A program made the translations under genes and the position numbers. DNA of 64,000 nucleotides from Bacteroidaceae bacterium (lineage in GTDB: Bacteria; Bacteroidota; Bacteroidia; Bacteroidales; Bacteroidaceae): NCBI GenBank assembly GCA_017622815.1, contig JAGAQH010000029.1, positions 181,559 through 245,558 of the forward strand. The letters run 5' to 3'. Positions within the stretch are counted from its first letter, which is position 1, and the number at the start of each line of letters is the position of its first letter. Below are positions 52,065 through 61,596 of this stretch, piece after piece. The notes below the pieces were generated by a model. It was given only the letters and a program-made list of their open reading frames with translations. It searched no databases and was not told the origin of the DNA.

Positions 52065-54629
52065 ATGAAAAGAAAGTTTCAACTAACGGCTCTTGCCCTG
52101 CTGGCAACTACGTGTGTCTGGGCCCAAAGCAGCACAGAGTCGGAGGCGGATTCTACCATCATGACTATCGATGCCGGCGATTTCACCATTTCAGAGTCGC
52201 AACTCGGTGAAGACGACGACATGACTTCCGACGTCATCCAGGTGGGTTCTTCCAACAACCTTTACACCAGCAATATCGGTTGGACATGGAGTGCGGCACG
52301 ATTCAAGTTCCGTGCCTTGGACAACAAGTACAACGATGTCTACATCAACGGTGTGCAGGCAAACCAGGTGGAGAACGGACGTTTCCAGTATTCCAACATC
52401 GGTGGCATGAACGATGCTGCTCGAAACAAGGACGCGGCAAATCCATTTGAGAGCAACGCCTTTGCCATGCCCGGCCTGGGAGGTGCCACCAACTACGACT
52501 TCCGCGCCTCAAGCATGAGCACCGGCAGCAAGATTACTCTTAGCGGCCTGAACCGCAACTACACCCTGCGAGGCATGTTCTCGCACGGCACCGGCCTCAA
52601 CAAGAACGGTTGGGCATTCTATGGCTCGCTGGCATATCGCTGGGGCAACATGGAAACTGCTGCCGTGGACGGAACATTCTACAACAGCCTGTCATACCTG
52701 CTTTCCGTACAGAAGAAGTGGGAAAACGGCCACTCTCTGAACCTGGCCACATGGGGCAACCCCACAGAGCGCGCACAACAGGGTGCAAGTACCGACGAGG
52801 CATATTGGCTGGCCAACGACCGCCAGTACAATCCCTATTGGGGCTACCAGAACGGCAAGAAGAGAGCCAGCCGAATAGTAAATGACTATGCTCCCACAGC
52901 ATTGCTGACATGGGACTACCAGATTAAAGACAACATGAAGCTGACAACCAGTGCCATGGTGCGCTACCAGTTGTACAGCAGCACCAAACTGGATTACAGC
53001 GGAACTAACCCTGCTCCTGACTACTGGAAGAACTTCCCTTCCTACAACTACGACGTGTGGGGAGAGACCGACGGCAGCAACAATAACTGGGATGCCTACA
53101 ATTCCGCCAAGGAATACTGGCAGAGCGGTCCGCAGGCACGCCAGATAAACTTTGACGAACTTTACTTTGCCAACCAGCAACTGAACAAGACCGGCAACGA
53201 TGCCATCTATTGGATCCAGGCCCGCCACAACGACCATCTGACCGCATCGTTGGGAAGCAACTTCAACTGGACCATAGACAAGACCAGTAAGTTCAATGCC
53301 GGTATCCAGCTCAGCAGCACCCAGGGTATGCACTACCAGACTCTGGAAGACATGCTCGGCGGCGAGAACTTCCACAATATTGACCGTCATCTTGTGGGCA
53401 CATATCAGGAAACTGACCCAAAGGCCGACTATGACCTGAAGAACCCCGGACGTACAGTGAAAGAGGGCGACCGCTATGCCTACGACTACGACATAATGGT
53501 GCAGAAGTTCAATGCCTATGCCGCATACACCAAGACTATCGGCATAAGTTACAACTACATTGCCGCACGCATGGGTGGCACCCGCATGTACCGCGACGGC
53601 AAGATGCAGAACGGTCTCTTTGCAGAAAACAGTTACGGCAAGAGCGGTGTGGCCGGATTCCTGGACGGCGGTGTAAAACTGTCCAGCACCATGAACCTGG
53701 GCAATGGCCACAGCCTCACCCTGGGAGGCGGTTTCGAGGCCAAGACTCCCAATGCACGCGACGCATTCATCTGCCCCGAGAAGATGAACGATTTCGTGCA
53801 TAACCTGAAGAACGAGAAGATAGCCAGTGCCGAACTCAGTTATGGAGTGAACAACAGTTGGCTCCGCCTGAACCTGACCGGATACTACAGCTACAAGTAC
53901 GACGGCACAGAATGGTCTTGCTTCTACGACGACAACGAAAGCAGTTTCGTGTACGTAAGTTCACAGAACATAGCCAAGCGCAACTATGGTGTGGAACTTG
54001 GTGCCAAGTTCAAGGTTACAAGCAACTTCGACATCACCCTGCTGGGCACATACTCTGAGGCCGAAATCGTGGGTAACACCGATGTGGACTATATGCTCTC
54101 CGACAACGGCAAACTGAAACGTACTACCTGCTTTGCCGACGGCATGCGCGAAAGCGGCACTCCCCTGGCAGCGGCAAGCCTGGCACTGAACTACCGTGTA
54201 AACGGCTGGTATCTGGGACTGACAGGCAACTACTACGACCGCATCTACCTGAGCTATACACCCGTTACACGTTTGCAGAGCGTACAGGAACTTTGGGCTG
54301 CCAACAACTACGGCGGTGCATTCATAGATGTTGACGGAACTCCCGTATATTCCATCCCAGAGCAGGCACAGGGCAACGGCGGTTTCGTACTGGACGCCTC
54401 TATAGGCAAGCAGTTCTATCTGGGCAAGAACCCCTTGAGCGTCAACCTCAATCTGAGCAACATCACCAACAACACAAGCCTGTGCACCGGCGGTTACGAA
54501 CAGAGCCGTGCCAACTACAGCGTGAACGACGGTGAGATGTCCAGCCGTACATACAACTTCCTGAAGAACCCCAAGAAGTACTACGCTCAGGGCTTCAACT
54601 TCATGCTGAACATAAACTACCGTTTCTAA
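52065..54629 (+). CDS. TonB-dependent receptor-like outer-membrane protein
   Basis: An 854-residue protein with a signal peptide (FQLTALALLATTCVWAQ). A plug-like region lies at about residues 50-170 (VYINGVQANQVENGRFQYSN, FRASSMSTGSKITLSGLNRN), then an aromatic-rich beta barrel with alternating strands (TASLGSNFNWTIDKTSKFNA) and a C-terminal YRF as last residues, needed for BAM-mediated insertion. There is no N-terminal carboxypeptidase-like domain and no clear TonB box, so it is a shorter SusC-unlike member. It is followed after 28 bases by a DUF5689 lipoprotein, so the two probably act together, the lipoprotein as surface substrate binder. Confidence 0.87.
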   Translation: MKRKFQLTALALLATTCVWAQSSTESEADSTIMTIDAGDFTISESQLGEDDDMTSDVIQVGSSNNLYTSNIGWTWSAARFKFRALDNKYNDVYINGVQANQVENGRFQYSNIGGMNDAARNKDAANPFESNAFAMPGLGGATNYDFRASSMSTGSKITLSGLNRNYTLRGMFSHGTGLNKNGWAFYGSLAYRWGNMETAAVDGTFYNSLSYLLSVQKKWENGHSLNLATWGNPTERAQQGASTDEAYWLANDRQYNPYWGYQNGKKRASRIVNDYAPTALLTWDYQIKDNMKLTTSAMVRYQLYSSTKLDYSGTNPAPDYWKNFPSYNYDVWGETDGSNNNWDAYNSAKEYWQSGPQARQINFDELYFANQQLNKTGNDAIYWIQARHNDHLTASLGSNFNWTIDKTSKFNAGIQLSSTQGMHYQTLEDMLGGENFHNIDRHLVGTYQETDPKADYDLKNPGRTVKEGDRYAYDYDIMVQKFNAYAAYTKTIGISYNYIAARMGGTRMYRDGKMQNGLFAENSYGKSGVAGFLDGGVKLSSTMNLGNGHSLTLGGGFEAKTPNARDAFICPEKMNDFVHNLKNEKIASAELSYGVNNSWLRLNLTGYYSYKYDGTEWSCFYDDNESSFVYVSSQNIAKRNYGVELGAKFKVTSNFDITLLGTYSEAEIVGNTDVDYMLSDNGKLKRTTCFADGMRESGTPLAAASLALNYRVNGWYLGLTGNYYDRIYLSYTPVTRLQSVQELWAANNYGGAFIDVDGTPVYSIPEQAQGNGGFVLDASIGKQFYLGKNPLSVNLNLSNITNNTSLCTGGYEQSRANYSVNDGEMSSRTYNFLKNPKKYYAQGFNFMLNINYRF

Positions 54630-54657
54630 TTTAATATATTATAAGGTATCATAAGAC

Positions 54658-55557
54658 ATGAAAAAACTTAATATATACACGGCACTGCTAATCGCTGCAC
54701 TCGGTCTTGGCTCTTGCATGAACGAGGATTGGCAGGCTCCCGACTTCGGCGACAACCCTCCCTACGGCAACAATGAGATTATCCCCAGCACAAGCAACAA
54801 GATAACCATTGCCGACCTGAAGGCAAAGTATGCCAACGTTTTCTCCTCCAACGGGTACAAACTCATTGAGGAGGACCTGCAGTTGCATGCCGTAGTGAAC
54901 GGTAACGACCAGGGAGGCAACCTGTACAAGCAGATTTCCATCCAGGACGAGACCGGCGGCATCATCGTGGGCATTAACGGCACAGACCTGTACGCTTTCA
55001 TGCCCGTGGGACAGAAGATAGTGATAAACCTGAAAGGCCTGTACATCGGTGCCTATGGCAAGATGGCACAACTCGGTTCGGAATACAACGGCGGCATGGG
55101 ACGCATGGACCTGAATGTATGGAAAGAGAGCGTGCGCCTGGTGGACGACGAGGTGAAGGTCATTACCCAAACAACTGAAAACGATGTGGTGAAGTACGAC
55201 ACCACTACTGTGGAAATGACCGCCAAGGCCGACACCATCGCTTTCAGCGCTCCGCAAGACTACAACTCCATGATTGGCCGCATAGTAAAACTGAGCAACG
55301 TGGAAATTTCCGGCGAAGGTACACAGACCCTGGCTCCGGAAGACGGCAGTGTGCGACTGACAAGCAACTGCGCCAACCGCGACATCAAGGGTGCCGGCAG
55401 CAGCATAGTCCTGCGCACAAGCACATACAGCGACTTCGCTTCACGCCCCATCCCCACAGGCAAGGTGGACATCTACGGCGTATGTACCATATACAACGGC
55501 ACATGGCAGATACTGATGCGCACCAACAGCGACCTGGTGGAGCACGAGAGCAAATAA
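54658..55557 (+). CDS. DUF5689 surface lipoprotein
   Basis: A 299-residue lipoprotein with signal ALLIAALGLGSC and modified Cys20. The mature part has ITIADLKAKYANVFSSNGYK, LQLHAVVNGNDQGGNLYKQI and SIQDETGGIIVGINGTDLYA, typical of DUF5689 (an OB-fold-like domain of Bacteroidetes), and a second similar half with IVKLSNVEISGEGTQTLAPE. OB folds commonly bind nucleic acids or oligosaccharides. It is coupled with the receptor gene before it and the larger DUF6359-type lipoprotein gene after it (41 bases). Confidence 0.87.
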   Translation: MKKLNIYTALLIAALGLGSCMNEDWQAPDFGDNPPYGNNEIIPSTSNKITIADLKAKYANVFSSNGYKLIEEDLQLHAVVNGNDQGGNLYKQISIQDETGGIIVGINGTDLYAFMPVGQKIVINLKGLYIGAYGKMAQLGSEYNGGMGRMDLNVWKESVRLVDDEVKVITQTTENDVVKYDTTTVEMTAKADTIAFSAPQDYNSMIGRIVKLSNVEISGEGTQTLAPEDGSVRLTSNCANRDIKGAGSSIVLRTSTYSDFASRPIPTGKVDIYGVCTIYNGTWQILMRTNSDLVEHESK

Positions 55558-55598
55558 AACCTAATACATACAAGTAACAACACAAAACACATTCATAT

Positions 55599-57584
55599 AT
55601 GAATAAGATTTTTAAAACCATGATGCTTGCCGCCGTCACCGCTTTCGGTATGGCAAGTTGTGAGGACGTTCCCGCTCCTTTCGTTGAACCTGAACTGCCG
55701 GGCGATGGCGGAGGAGAAGAGATTACACTGCCTTACACAAGCGCCAACCTCAAGGATGGCTTTGAAGTATATACCCCCACCGGTATGGCGTGGAGCCTGG
55801 GCAACACATACGCAAAGGCTACGGGATACAACAGTGGTTCTACAACCGCTTCCGAGACATACCTCATCACCCCTGCCATTCCCCTTGGCGATGCTGAGCA
55901 GGTGTACGTGGATTTCAACTACGTCATAGCCTACACCAACTCTCTGGGACTGGAAGAGGGACATCAGGTTCTCGTTTGCACAGAATACGACAGTGCCGAC
56001 CCTGCAAAGTCAAATTGGGTGAAACTGCCCTTCGCTCCCAAGGAACGTGAGGACCGCAATTCATGGGACATGTATCCTGCCAACACAATGAGCATCCCTG
56101 CCGAGTTCCTGGGCCAGACCATCCGCGTTGCATTCCTGTACAAGTGTAACAGCAACAGCGCTTCCACATGGGAACTGACCAACCTGAAGGTTTCTACCGA
56201 ACCCGGTGGCGAAGTGACACCCGACACTCCCGACACTCCCACGGATGGCGGTACATGGGACAAGCCCTACACCGTTGCCGAGGCTATTGCCAACCAGACC
56301 GGCAAGGAGGTTTGGGTGCATGGTTATATCGTAGGTTCAATTCCCGAGAATGCAGGTTCTACCGTTCTTGAGAACATGACCTTCACCGCCGATGGCGCAC
56401 ACTACACCAACCTCTGCATAGCGGACATTCCCAACGAGACCAACTATGCTAACTGCGCTCCCGTACAGTTACCTTCCGGCTCTGATGCCCGCGCAAATCT
56501 GAACCTGAAGGAAAATCCCACCATGTTGGGCGTTGAGGTTTGGCTGAAGGGCAAAGCCACCAAGTACTGCGGTGCTCCCGGCCTTAAGGAAATCAGCAAG
56601 TACACCCTTACCAAGCCCACTGCCGACGACGACAATAATGCCGGTAACACACCTGCCGAAGGTGCCAAGGGCGACGGTTCTCTGGAGAACCCCTTCAACG
56701 CTGCCGCTGCCTATAACTACGCCGCTGCCCTGCCCGCAGGCCAGGAAACACCGGAGAAGTTCTACGTAAAGGGTATTGTTTGCCAGAGCAGCAAGATGGA
56801 CATCAGCGTGAAGTACAATAACGCTACTTTCCACATCTCTGAGGACGGAAGCGCAAACGGCACACAGTTCCTCATCTTCCGCACCAAGGGTCTGAAGGGA
56901 GACGACATCAAATCCGAGGACGACGTTCAGGTTGGTGATGAAGTGGTAGTACGTGCTTCACTGGTGAACTACATGGGCAACACTCCCGAGACAGCACAGG
57001 GTGGTATCATCTATTCACAGAAGCGCAACGGCCAGGACCTGGGCGAAGGCGGCGGTGAGACTCCTGATGATGGTGAAGACACCCCCGACACTCCCACAGA
57101 AGGCAACATACTGGAGAACGGCGACTTCGAGCTCTGGGACGGCAATGTGCCCACCAACTGGAAGAGCGCATCCACAGCAGGCAGCGCGAGCATAACACAG
57201 AGCACCGAGGCACACGGCGGAACATACGCTGCAAGCATGGGCTACGCAGATAAGTCCAACAAGCGTATGGCATACAAAGAGACAACCCTGCCTGCTGGTA
57301 CATACAAATTCACCTTCTATGCTAAGGGCACAGACACAACAGAAGGCAGCAAGTGCCAGACACGCACAGGCTACGTTCCCGTGAAGGCCGATGGCACTGT
57401 CGGAACTTATAATTATGGTGACTATATAGACCTTAGCGCAACTGAGTGGACACTGGTAGAACACGAGTTCACCCTGACAAAGGAAACCACCCTCTGCCTT
57501 GTAATCATGTCGCCCAAGGGAACAAGTTACCACACCTCACAGAACATCCTTGTGGACGATGCTTCATTGGTAAAGGTCAACTAA
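55599..57584 (+). CDS. Multi-domain surface lipoprotein: choice-of-anchor J, OB-fold and jelly-roll domains
   Basis: A 661-residue lipoprotein (signal MLAAVTAFGMASC, Cys21). In order: a choice-of-anchor J-type beta-sandwich (~45-200, SETYLITPAIPLGDAEQVYV), a linker PDTPDTPTDGG, a DUF6359-type domain (~225-340, AEAIANQTGKEVWVHGYIVG), an OB-fold DUF5689-like domain (~365-475, FYVKGIVCQSSKMDISVKYN), a second linker with PDTPTEG, and a C-terminal carbohydrate-binding-like jelly roll (~505-661, ENGDFELWDGNVPTNWKSAS). It is the third gene of the receptor operon and ends at a strong terminator. The set suggests capture of a polymer, probably nucleic acid, at the cell surface. Confidence 0.85.
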   Translation: MNKIFKTMMLAAVTAFGMASCEDVPAPFVEPELPGDGGGEEITLPYTSANLKDGFEVYTPTGMAWSLGNTYAKATGYNSGSTTASETYLITPAIPLGDAEQVYVDFNYVIAYTNSLGLEEGHQVLVCTEYDSADPAKSNWVKLPFAPKEREDRNSWDMYPANTMSIPAEFLGQTIRVAFLYKCNSNSASTWELTNLKVSTEPGGEVTPDTPDTPTDGGTWDKPYTVAEAIANQTGKEVWVHGYIVGSIPENAGSTVLENMTFTADGAHYTNLCIADIPNETNYANCAPVQLPSGSDARANLNLKENPTMLGVEVWLKGKATKYCGAPGLKEISKYTLTKPTADDDNNAGNTPAEGAKGDGSLENPFNAAAAYNYAAALPAGQETPEKFYVKGIVCQSSKMDISVKYNNATFHISEDGSANGTQFLIFRTKGLKGDDIKSEDDVQVGDEVVVRASLVNYMGNTPETAQGGIIYSQKRNGQDLGEGGGETPDDGEDTPDTPTEGNILENGDFELWDGNVPTNWKSASTAGSASITQSTEAHGGTYAASMGYADKSNKRMAYKETTLPAGTYKFTFYAKGTDTTEGSKCQTRTGYVPVKADGTVGTYNYGDYIDLSATEWTLVEHEFTLTKETTLCLVIMSPKGTSYHTSQNILVDDASLVKVN

Positions 57585-57609
57585 AAGAAGAACCATACCC
57601 CACTTTCCC

Positions 57610-57640
57610 GCCGCCAAGCCACTCGCTTGGCGGCTTTTTT
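57610..57640 (+). terminator. Rho-independent terminator of the receptor operon
   Basis: GCCGCCAAGC (57610-57619) pairs with GCTTGGCGGC (57625-57634), followed by six T (57635-57640). Confidence 0.95.
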
Positions 57641-57660
57641 ATAACTTTGTCACGTAAAAG

Positions 57661-57692
57661 TTTGGTCGTGAAGATAAAATGCCGTATCTTTG
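57661..57692 (+). promoter_or_regulatory. Promoter of rpmE2
   Basis: TTTG at 57661-57664 and TATCTTTG at 57685-57692 are 20 bases apart, giving a leader of about 75 bases before the ATG at 57770. Confidence 0.82.
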
Positions 57693-57769
57693 CACTCCGA
57701 AATAGCACTCCATTACACCTGTATAGTTACCAACTATATAAAACCTGATAATAATAAATAATAAAAGAT

Positions 57770-58021
57770 ATGAAAAAAGGACTTCATCCCGAGAATTATC
57801 GTCCCGTTGTGTTCAAGGACATGAGCAATGGCGACATGTTCCTGAGCCGTTCTACCTGCAAGACAAACGACACCGTTATGTTCGAAGGTCAGGAATACCC
57901 CGTAGTAAAGCTGGAAATCTCTAACACCTCTCACCCCTTCTACACAGGTAAGAACAAGTTGGTGGACACCGCTGGTCGCGTGGACAAGTTCATGAGCCGC
58001 TACGCAAAGACCCGCAAGTAA
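57770..58021 (+). CDS. rpmE2: 50S ribosomal protein L31, type B
   Basis: An 83-residue protein starting MKKGLHPENYRPVVFKDMSN, with FLSRSTCKTNDTVMFEGQEY and the C-terminal VDKFMSRYAKTRK. The type B form lacks the CxxC zinc motif of type A L31; only one Cys remains (STCKT). Such proteins replace the zinc form in the large subunit when zinc is low, or are the only form in many Bacteroidetes. It has its own promoter and is monocistronic between the receptor operon and the nuclease gene. Confidence 0.97.
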   Translation: MKKGLHPENYRPVVFKDMSNGDMFLSRSTCKTNDTVMFEGQEYPVVKLEISNTSHPFYTGKNKLVDTAGRVDKFMSRYAKTRK

Positions 58022-58115
58022 TCGGATTTGCATTAGGCTTAGCAAAGAAATTCACAGGAAGATGTGTCATAAATCATGGCACATCTTCTTTGTATCCACA
58101 CATCATACCCAACAA

Positions 58116-59084
58116 ATGACTGAAAGAAGAAGACTACATTGCCGTATGCTGCGTCTGGCACTGATATGCTGCGCCTGCCTTTATCTTGCTTCGTGCGACA
58201 ATGACATTCCGGAGCCTGACAAACCGGTTCCAACCGTAAACGAGAATGCCAACCACCCAGGCATAGCCGAGGCCGCACGCATGGAAATACCACGGTTGAA
58301 GGAAGGGACATACGACCAGTTCATAGTGAAAAGGGCAAAACTGAGAGACAATGGCAACGAGATGTTCGTAAACTTTTGCATGGAGTACGACCAACTGAAG
58401 AAGGCCACCCGATGGACAGCATTCCGTTGGGACATAGACAACACCTACGACAGCAACTGCGGACGAACTGGCAGTTTCAAAACCGACACCGACGTGCCCA
58501 GCCAGTACCGTGTGGGAAGCGGCACGTTCAGAGGATACCAGCGTGGCCACATGCTGGCCAGCGAAGACCGCCAATGTTCGGCCTCGGCCAACTCGCAGAC
58601 ATTCCTGATGACAAACATACATCCGCAACTGGGCCGCTTCAACGGCTACGACGACAACGGCAGCTATGTATGGGTCAATGCCGAAGGATTTGTCAGAAAA
58701 CTCTACCAGGGCTGGACACGTGCCAACAATGCCACAGACACCATATACGTGGTGAAAGGCGGCACCATAGACAAGAGCACACAGATAATGGGATATACGA
58801 GCAACAGCAGCACCAGCGGAATCATTGTGCCCAAGTACTTCTACATGGCCATGCTTTACAAGACCGGCAAGTCACAGACACAAGGCGGATACAAAGCCAT
58901 AGCCCTGTGGATTCCGCACAACGAAGGCAACACCACTGACGGAAAGAGCATAGCACAGAAATATGCCATCAGCATAGACAAACTGGAGGAATACACCGGC
59001 ATAGACTTCTTCTGCAATCTGCCTGACCATTTGGAAAAGGTGGTGGAGGGTTCCTGCAACCTGGCAGCATGGGGATGGCAGTAG
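58116..59084 (+). CDS. DNA/RNA non-specific endonuclease lipoprotein (NUC family)
   Basis: A 322-residue lipoprotein; from ATG 58116 the signal ends LYLASC (Cys27). The NUC-type beta-beta-alpha-metal fold shows FVNFCMEYDQLKKATRWTAF, a Cys-containing loop NTYDSNCGRTGSFKTDTDVP, and the active-site motif YQRGHMLASEDR with His145, followed by FLMTNIHPQLGRFN, whose Asn binds Mg2+. ASSTSGIIVPKYFYMAM-like and YTGIDFFCNLPDHLEKVVEG match the C-terminal part of the family. It should cut DNA and RNA outside the cell. It lies about 95 bases after rpmE2 and points the same way as the receptor operon. Confidence 0.93.
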   Translation: MTERRRLHCRMLRLALICCACLYLASCDNDIPEPDKPVPTVNENANHPGIAEAARMEIPRLKEGTYDQFIVKRAKLRDNGNEMFVNFCMEYDQLKKATRWTAFRWDIDNTYDSNCGRTGSFKTDTDVPSQYRVGSGTFRGYQRGHMLASEDRQCSASANSQTFLMTNIHPQLGRFNGYDDNGSYVWVNAEGFVRKLYQGWTRANNATDTIYVVKGGTIDKSTQIMGYTSNSSTSGIIVPKYFYMAMLYKTGKSQTQGGYKAIALWIPHNEGNTTDGKSIAQKYAISIDKLEEYTGIDFFCNLPDHLEKVVEGSCNLAAWGWQ

Positions 59085-59300
59085 CACGCCTCTAAATTGT
59101 CACCCGGGACAACAAGGACGAGTCACCGAGGGTGACAAGGGCGAGTCACCGAGGGTGACAGGAGCGAGTCACCCGGGAGGACAAAAACACACCCTCACGA
59201 TGCCTCTTCCAAAACCTCAAGACCGATTGGGGATTATACTTTGATAGCCCTTAGAAACACCAATGGATGCGGTTTGATGTTTAGCGGTCAAACAATATAT
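59085..59300. repeat. Tandem GAGTCACCGAGGGTGAC repeats and an otherwise empty gap
   Basis: From 59098 to 59184 CGAGTCACCGAGGGTGACA occurs twice, bracketed by TTGTCACCCGGGACAA and GAGTCACCCGGGAGGACAA, so the block is palindromic at two scales. The same core occurs in the loop region of 28121-28200. The remaining 115 bases hold nothing I recognise. Confidence 0.82.
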
Positions 59301-59326
59301 AAAAAAAGGAAGCCTTCATGGCTTCC
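59301..59326 (-). terminator. Rho-independent terminator of the minus-strand operon
   Basis: On the minus strand GGAAGCC (59320-59326) pairs with GGCTTCC (59308-59314), followed by seven T (59301-59307). The TGA stop of the DUF3256 gene (59316-59318) is in the loop. Confidence 0.9.
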
Positions 59327-59933
59327 TCGTTACGGGTTGCAGATATTTGTCTGCAACCTTTTTTGTTTCCTTGTTGAACTCCTTGGTTTGAAGCGTCCAG
59401 GATATGGTGGTATCATCCTGTGAAAGCGATGCCTTTATCAAAGGAAGGAAGTCTGCTTCGGAGCATATCATCTGCATTGTGTCTGCCATCTCCGAAGTCC
59501 AAGATTGGAACGCATCCTGACTTTTCAGGAATTCCTTCACATCGGGACGAGCGACAATGCGGACGAAACGCCAATCCAGGCTGTAGAGCCTGACATCGCT
59601 GTCCTCCACTGGTCCCAAGTATGTACGGTTCACACATATCAGCGTATCATTTCCCTGAGGCATGAGTTTCATCTCCACGAAAGAACTCTCGCTGGTACGG
59701 ACATACAGATAGTCTTCGGTAAGCGCCTCAAGTACCACCTGGTCGTTAAACCTGTTCTTTACTCTGGCATTCATATTGTTCTCTATGAAATCTATGCAAT
59801 CCAGACGGTTGTTCCTGGTCATCAAAGGCAGGACAGAATCGGGCAGTTGTGCAAACACGTCCTTCATCCGCACCTGAGCGACGGAAGGAACGGCCACGAG
59901 GAAAAGGAAGGACAGCAGAAGTATCTTTCTCAT
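59316..59933 (-). CDS. DUF3256 family exported protein
   Basis: A 205-residue protein. The ATG at 59933 gives a signal peptide ILLLSFLFLVAVPSVAQ. The mature part has FAQLPDSVLPLMTRNNRLDC, DFIENNMNARVKNRFNDQVV, LEALTEDYLYVRTSESSFVE and DTTISWTLQTKEFNKETKKV, the signature of DUF3256, a Bacteroidetes family of unknown role. The stop lies in the loop of a terminator hairpin. It follows the DMT transporter gene after seven bases and is the last gene of a minus-strand run that includes truA and endonuclease I. Confidence 0.88.
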   Translation of the reverse strand: MRKILLLSFLFLVAVPSVAQVRMKDVFAQLPDSVLPLMTRNNRLDCIDFIENNMNARVKNRFNDQVVLEALTEDYLYVRTSESSFVEMKLMPQGNDTLICVNRTYLGPVEDSDVRLYSLDWRFVRIVARPDVKEFLKSQDAFQSWTSEMADTMQMICSEADFLPLIKASLSQDDTTISWTLQTKEFNKETKKVADKYLQPVTRKP

Positions 59934-59940
59934 ATCTTGG

Positions 59941-60825
59941 TCAATCATTACATACAGTACCCAAATACAGGAACAGCAGGCCCAGCAGGACAAGAACGAG
60001 GTCCACGGCCTTGCTCTTCAGGTTCCGCTCGTGGAACAGGAAGGCTCCCATCATGAAACTTACTATCACGCTGCCACGGCGCACCATGCTGACTACGCTT
60101 ATCATGGCATCGTCCAATGACAGGGAATAGAAGTAGGCCAGGTCTGCCGCACAGATGAACAGGCTTATGAAGGGTATGGTCCAACGCCATTGGAACTTGG
60201 TTTCGGGCTGTCCCTTCCACCTCTCCAGCATTATCACAACGAGCATTATGCCCAACTGGTAGAAATTGAAATAGCTTTGCACCGTCAGTCTGTTCAGTCC
60301 CAGACCTCCGTCCTCGGGCGAAGACATCAGGTATTTGTCGTACAGACCGCTACATGCTCCCAACAGGGCAGCGGCAACAAGGCACAGTGCCCAGCGGTTG
60401 CGCATGAAGTCTATGCCTTCCTTCTTTCCACCCAACTTAAGCAGCAGGAAGGAACTGAGGGCCAGAAGAACACCTGTCCACTGGAAGAGGTTTAGTCGTT
60501 CGCCGAAAAGGAACATCGCACCCACCAGAACCAGCATGGGACGGGAAGCATTGACTGGACCCACTATGGTCAGAGGCAGATGCTTCATGGCATAATATCC
60601 GCATATCCAGGAACTGAGTACGATGAATGCTTTCAGTACGATATACTTCTGCACCTCCCATCCTCCGAAGGGAGCATACCAGATCATGGGCAGGAATATG
60701 ATGGACGAGAACAGGCAGTTTAGCAACAACACCGTAAGCACGGCATTGTCCCTCAAGGACTGCTTCTTGAACACATCATAGAAACCCAGCAAAGTGGCGC
60801 TGACAAAGGCAAACAATATCCACAT
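59941..60825 (-). CDS. EamA/DMT-family transporter
   Basis: A 294-residue membrane protein with ten predicted helices in two EamA halves. First half: LFAFVSATLLGFYDVFKKQS, with YYAMKHLPLTIVGPVNASRP and LVGAMFLFGERLNLFQWTGV. Second half: SLSLDDAMISVVSMVRRGSV and AFLFHERNLKSKAVDLVLVL. These are typical of the drug/metabolite transporter superfamily; the substrate cannot be predicted. It overlaps none of its neighbours but is only 7 bases from DUF3256 and 29 bases from truA, so it is in the same operon. Confidence 0.9.
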   Translation of the reverse strand: MWILFAFVSATLLGFYDVFKKQSLRDNAVLTVLLLNCLFSSIIFLPMIWYAPFGGWEVQKYIVLKAFIVLSSWICGYYAMKHLPLTIVGPVNASRPMLVLVGAMFLFGERLNLFQWTGVLLALSSFLLLKLGGKKEGIDFMRNRWALCLVAAALLGACSGLYDKYLMSSPEDGGLGLNRLTVQSYFNFYQLGIMLVVIMLERWKGQPETKFQWRWTIPFISLFICAADLAYFYSLSLDDAMISVVSMVRRGSVIVSFMMGAFLFHERNLKSKAVDLVLVLLGLLFLYLGTVCND

Positions 60826-60854
60826 ATCCTATCCTACATTTATTATATCTCATG

Positions 60855-61583
60855 TCAATACAGCACCTCCACCAGAAAGAGGGCTTTTCCAGGCACACTG
60901 TCGCCGGCACGGCAACGGTCTTTTGCTTCGATGACACTACGGAGCTGTTCTATAGTCATTCGTCCGCGGCCCACCTCCATCAGCGTTCCCACTATGGCAC
61001 GCACCATATTGCGCAGGAAGCGGTTGGCAGTGACGGTGAAACGCCACTGGTCCTCTCCCACCCTGTCCCAACGGGCCTCTGTAATGGTGCAGTCGTTGGT
61101 CTTGGTGTCTGTATTGACCTTGGAAAAGGACGTGAAGTCCTTGTACTCCATCAGCACACGGGCCGCGCGGTTCATGAGTTCAAAGTCGGGATTGCCGTAC
61201 ACCTGCCAACTGTATGAACGCAGAAACGGGTTCTTGTCCAAATGCACATAGTAATGGTATGTCCTGGATTTGGCAGAGAAACGTGCGTGCATGTCGTCAG
61301 CGACAGGCTCCACATGCTGCACCGCAATGTCTCGGGGCAGGAGTTTGTTCAGTTTGTATACCAACTGAAGGCAATCCAGCACCTCGTCGTGATCGAAGTG
61401 GGCTATCATCTTGCGTGCATGCACTCCAGTGTCGGTACGGCCAGCCCCCACCACCTCCATGGGTTTGCGCATCAGAGTGGAAAGGGCCTTCTGCAGTTCC
61501 TCCTGCACAGTAACGCTGTGTGGCTGTATCTGCCATCCATGGTATGCAGTACCGTCGTATGAAAAGGTGATGAAGTAGCGCAT
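60855..61583 (-). CDS. truA: tRNA pseudouridine synthase A
   Basis: A 242-residue enzyme that makes pseudouridine at positions 38-40 of tRNA anticodon arms. The start MRYFITFSYDGTAYHGWQIQ is typical; the catalytic Asp is Asp51 in GAGRTDTGVHARK. KSRTYHYYVHLDKNPFLRSY and FLRNMVRAIVGTLMEVGRG near the C-terminus are conserved. ATG 61583 gives the usual N-terminus; MPM from 61589 is two residues longer and cannot be excluded. It lies between the endonuclease I and DMT genes on the same strand. Confidence 0.96.
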   Translation of the reverse strand: MRYFITFSYDGTAYHGWQIQPHSVTVQEELQKALSTLMRKPMEVVGAGRTDTGVHARKMIAHFDHDEVLDCLQLVYKLNKLLPRDIAVQHVEPVADDMHARFSAKSRTYHYYVHLDKNPFLRSYSWQVYGNPDFELMNRAARVLMEYKDFTSFSKVNTDTKTNDCTITEARWDRVGEDQWRFTVTANRFLRNMVRAIVGTLMEVGRGRMTIEQLRSVIEAKDRCRAGDSVPGKALFLVEVLY

Positions 61584-61596
61584 CGGCAAGTATTGG

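Noticed and set aside
52692-53801. 369-codon minus-strand open frame
   Set aside because: Shadow of the TonB receptor barrel; no motif and no operon partner.
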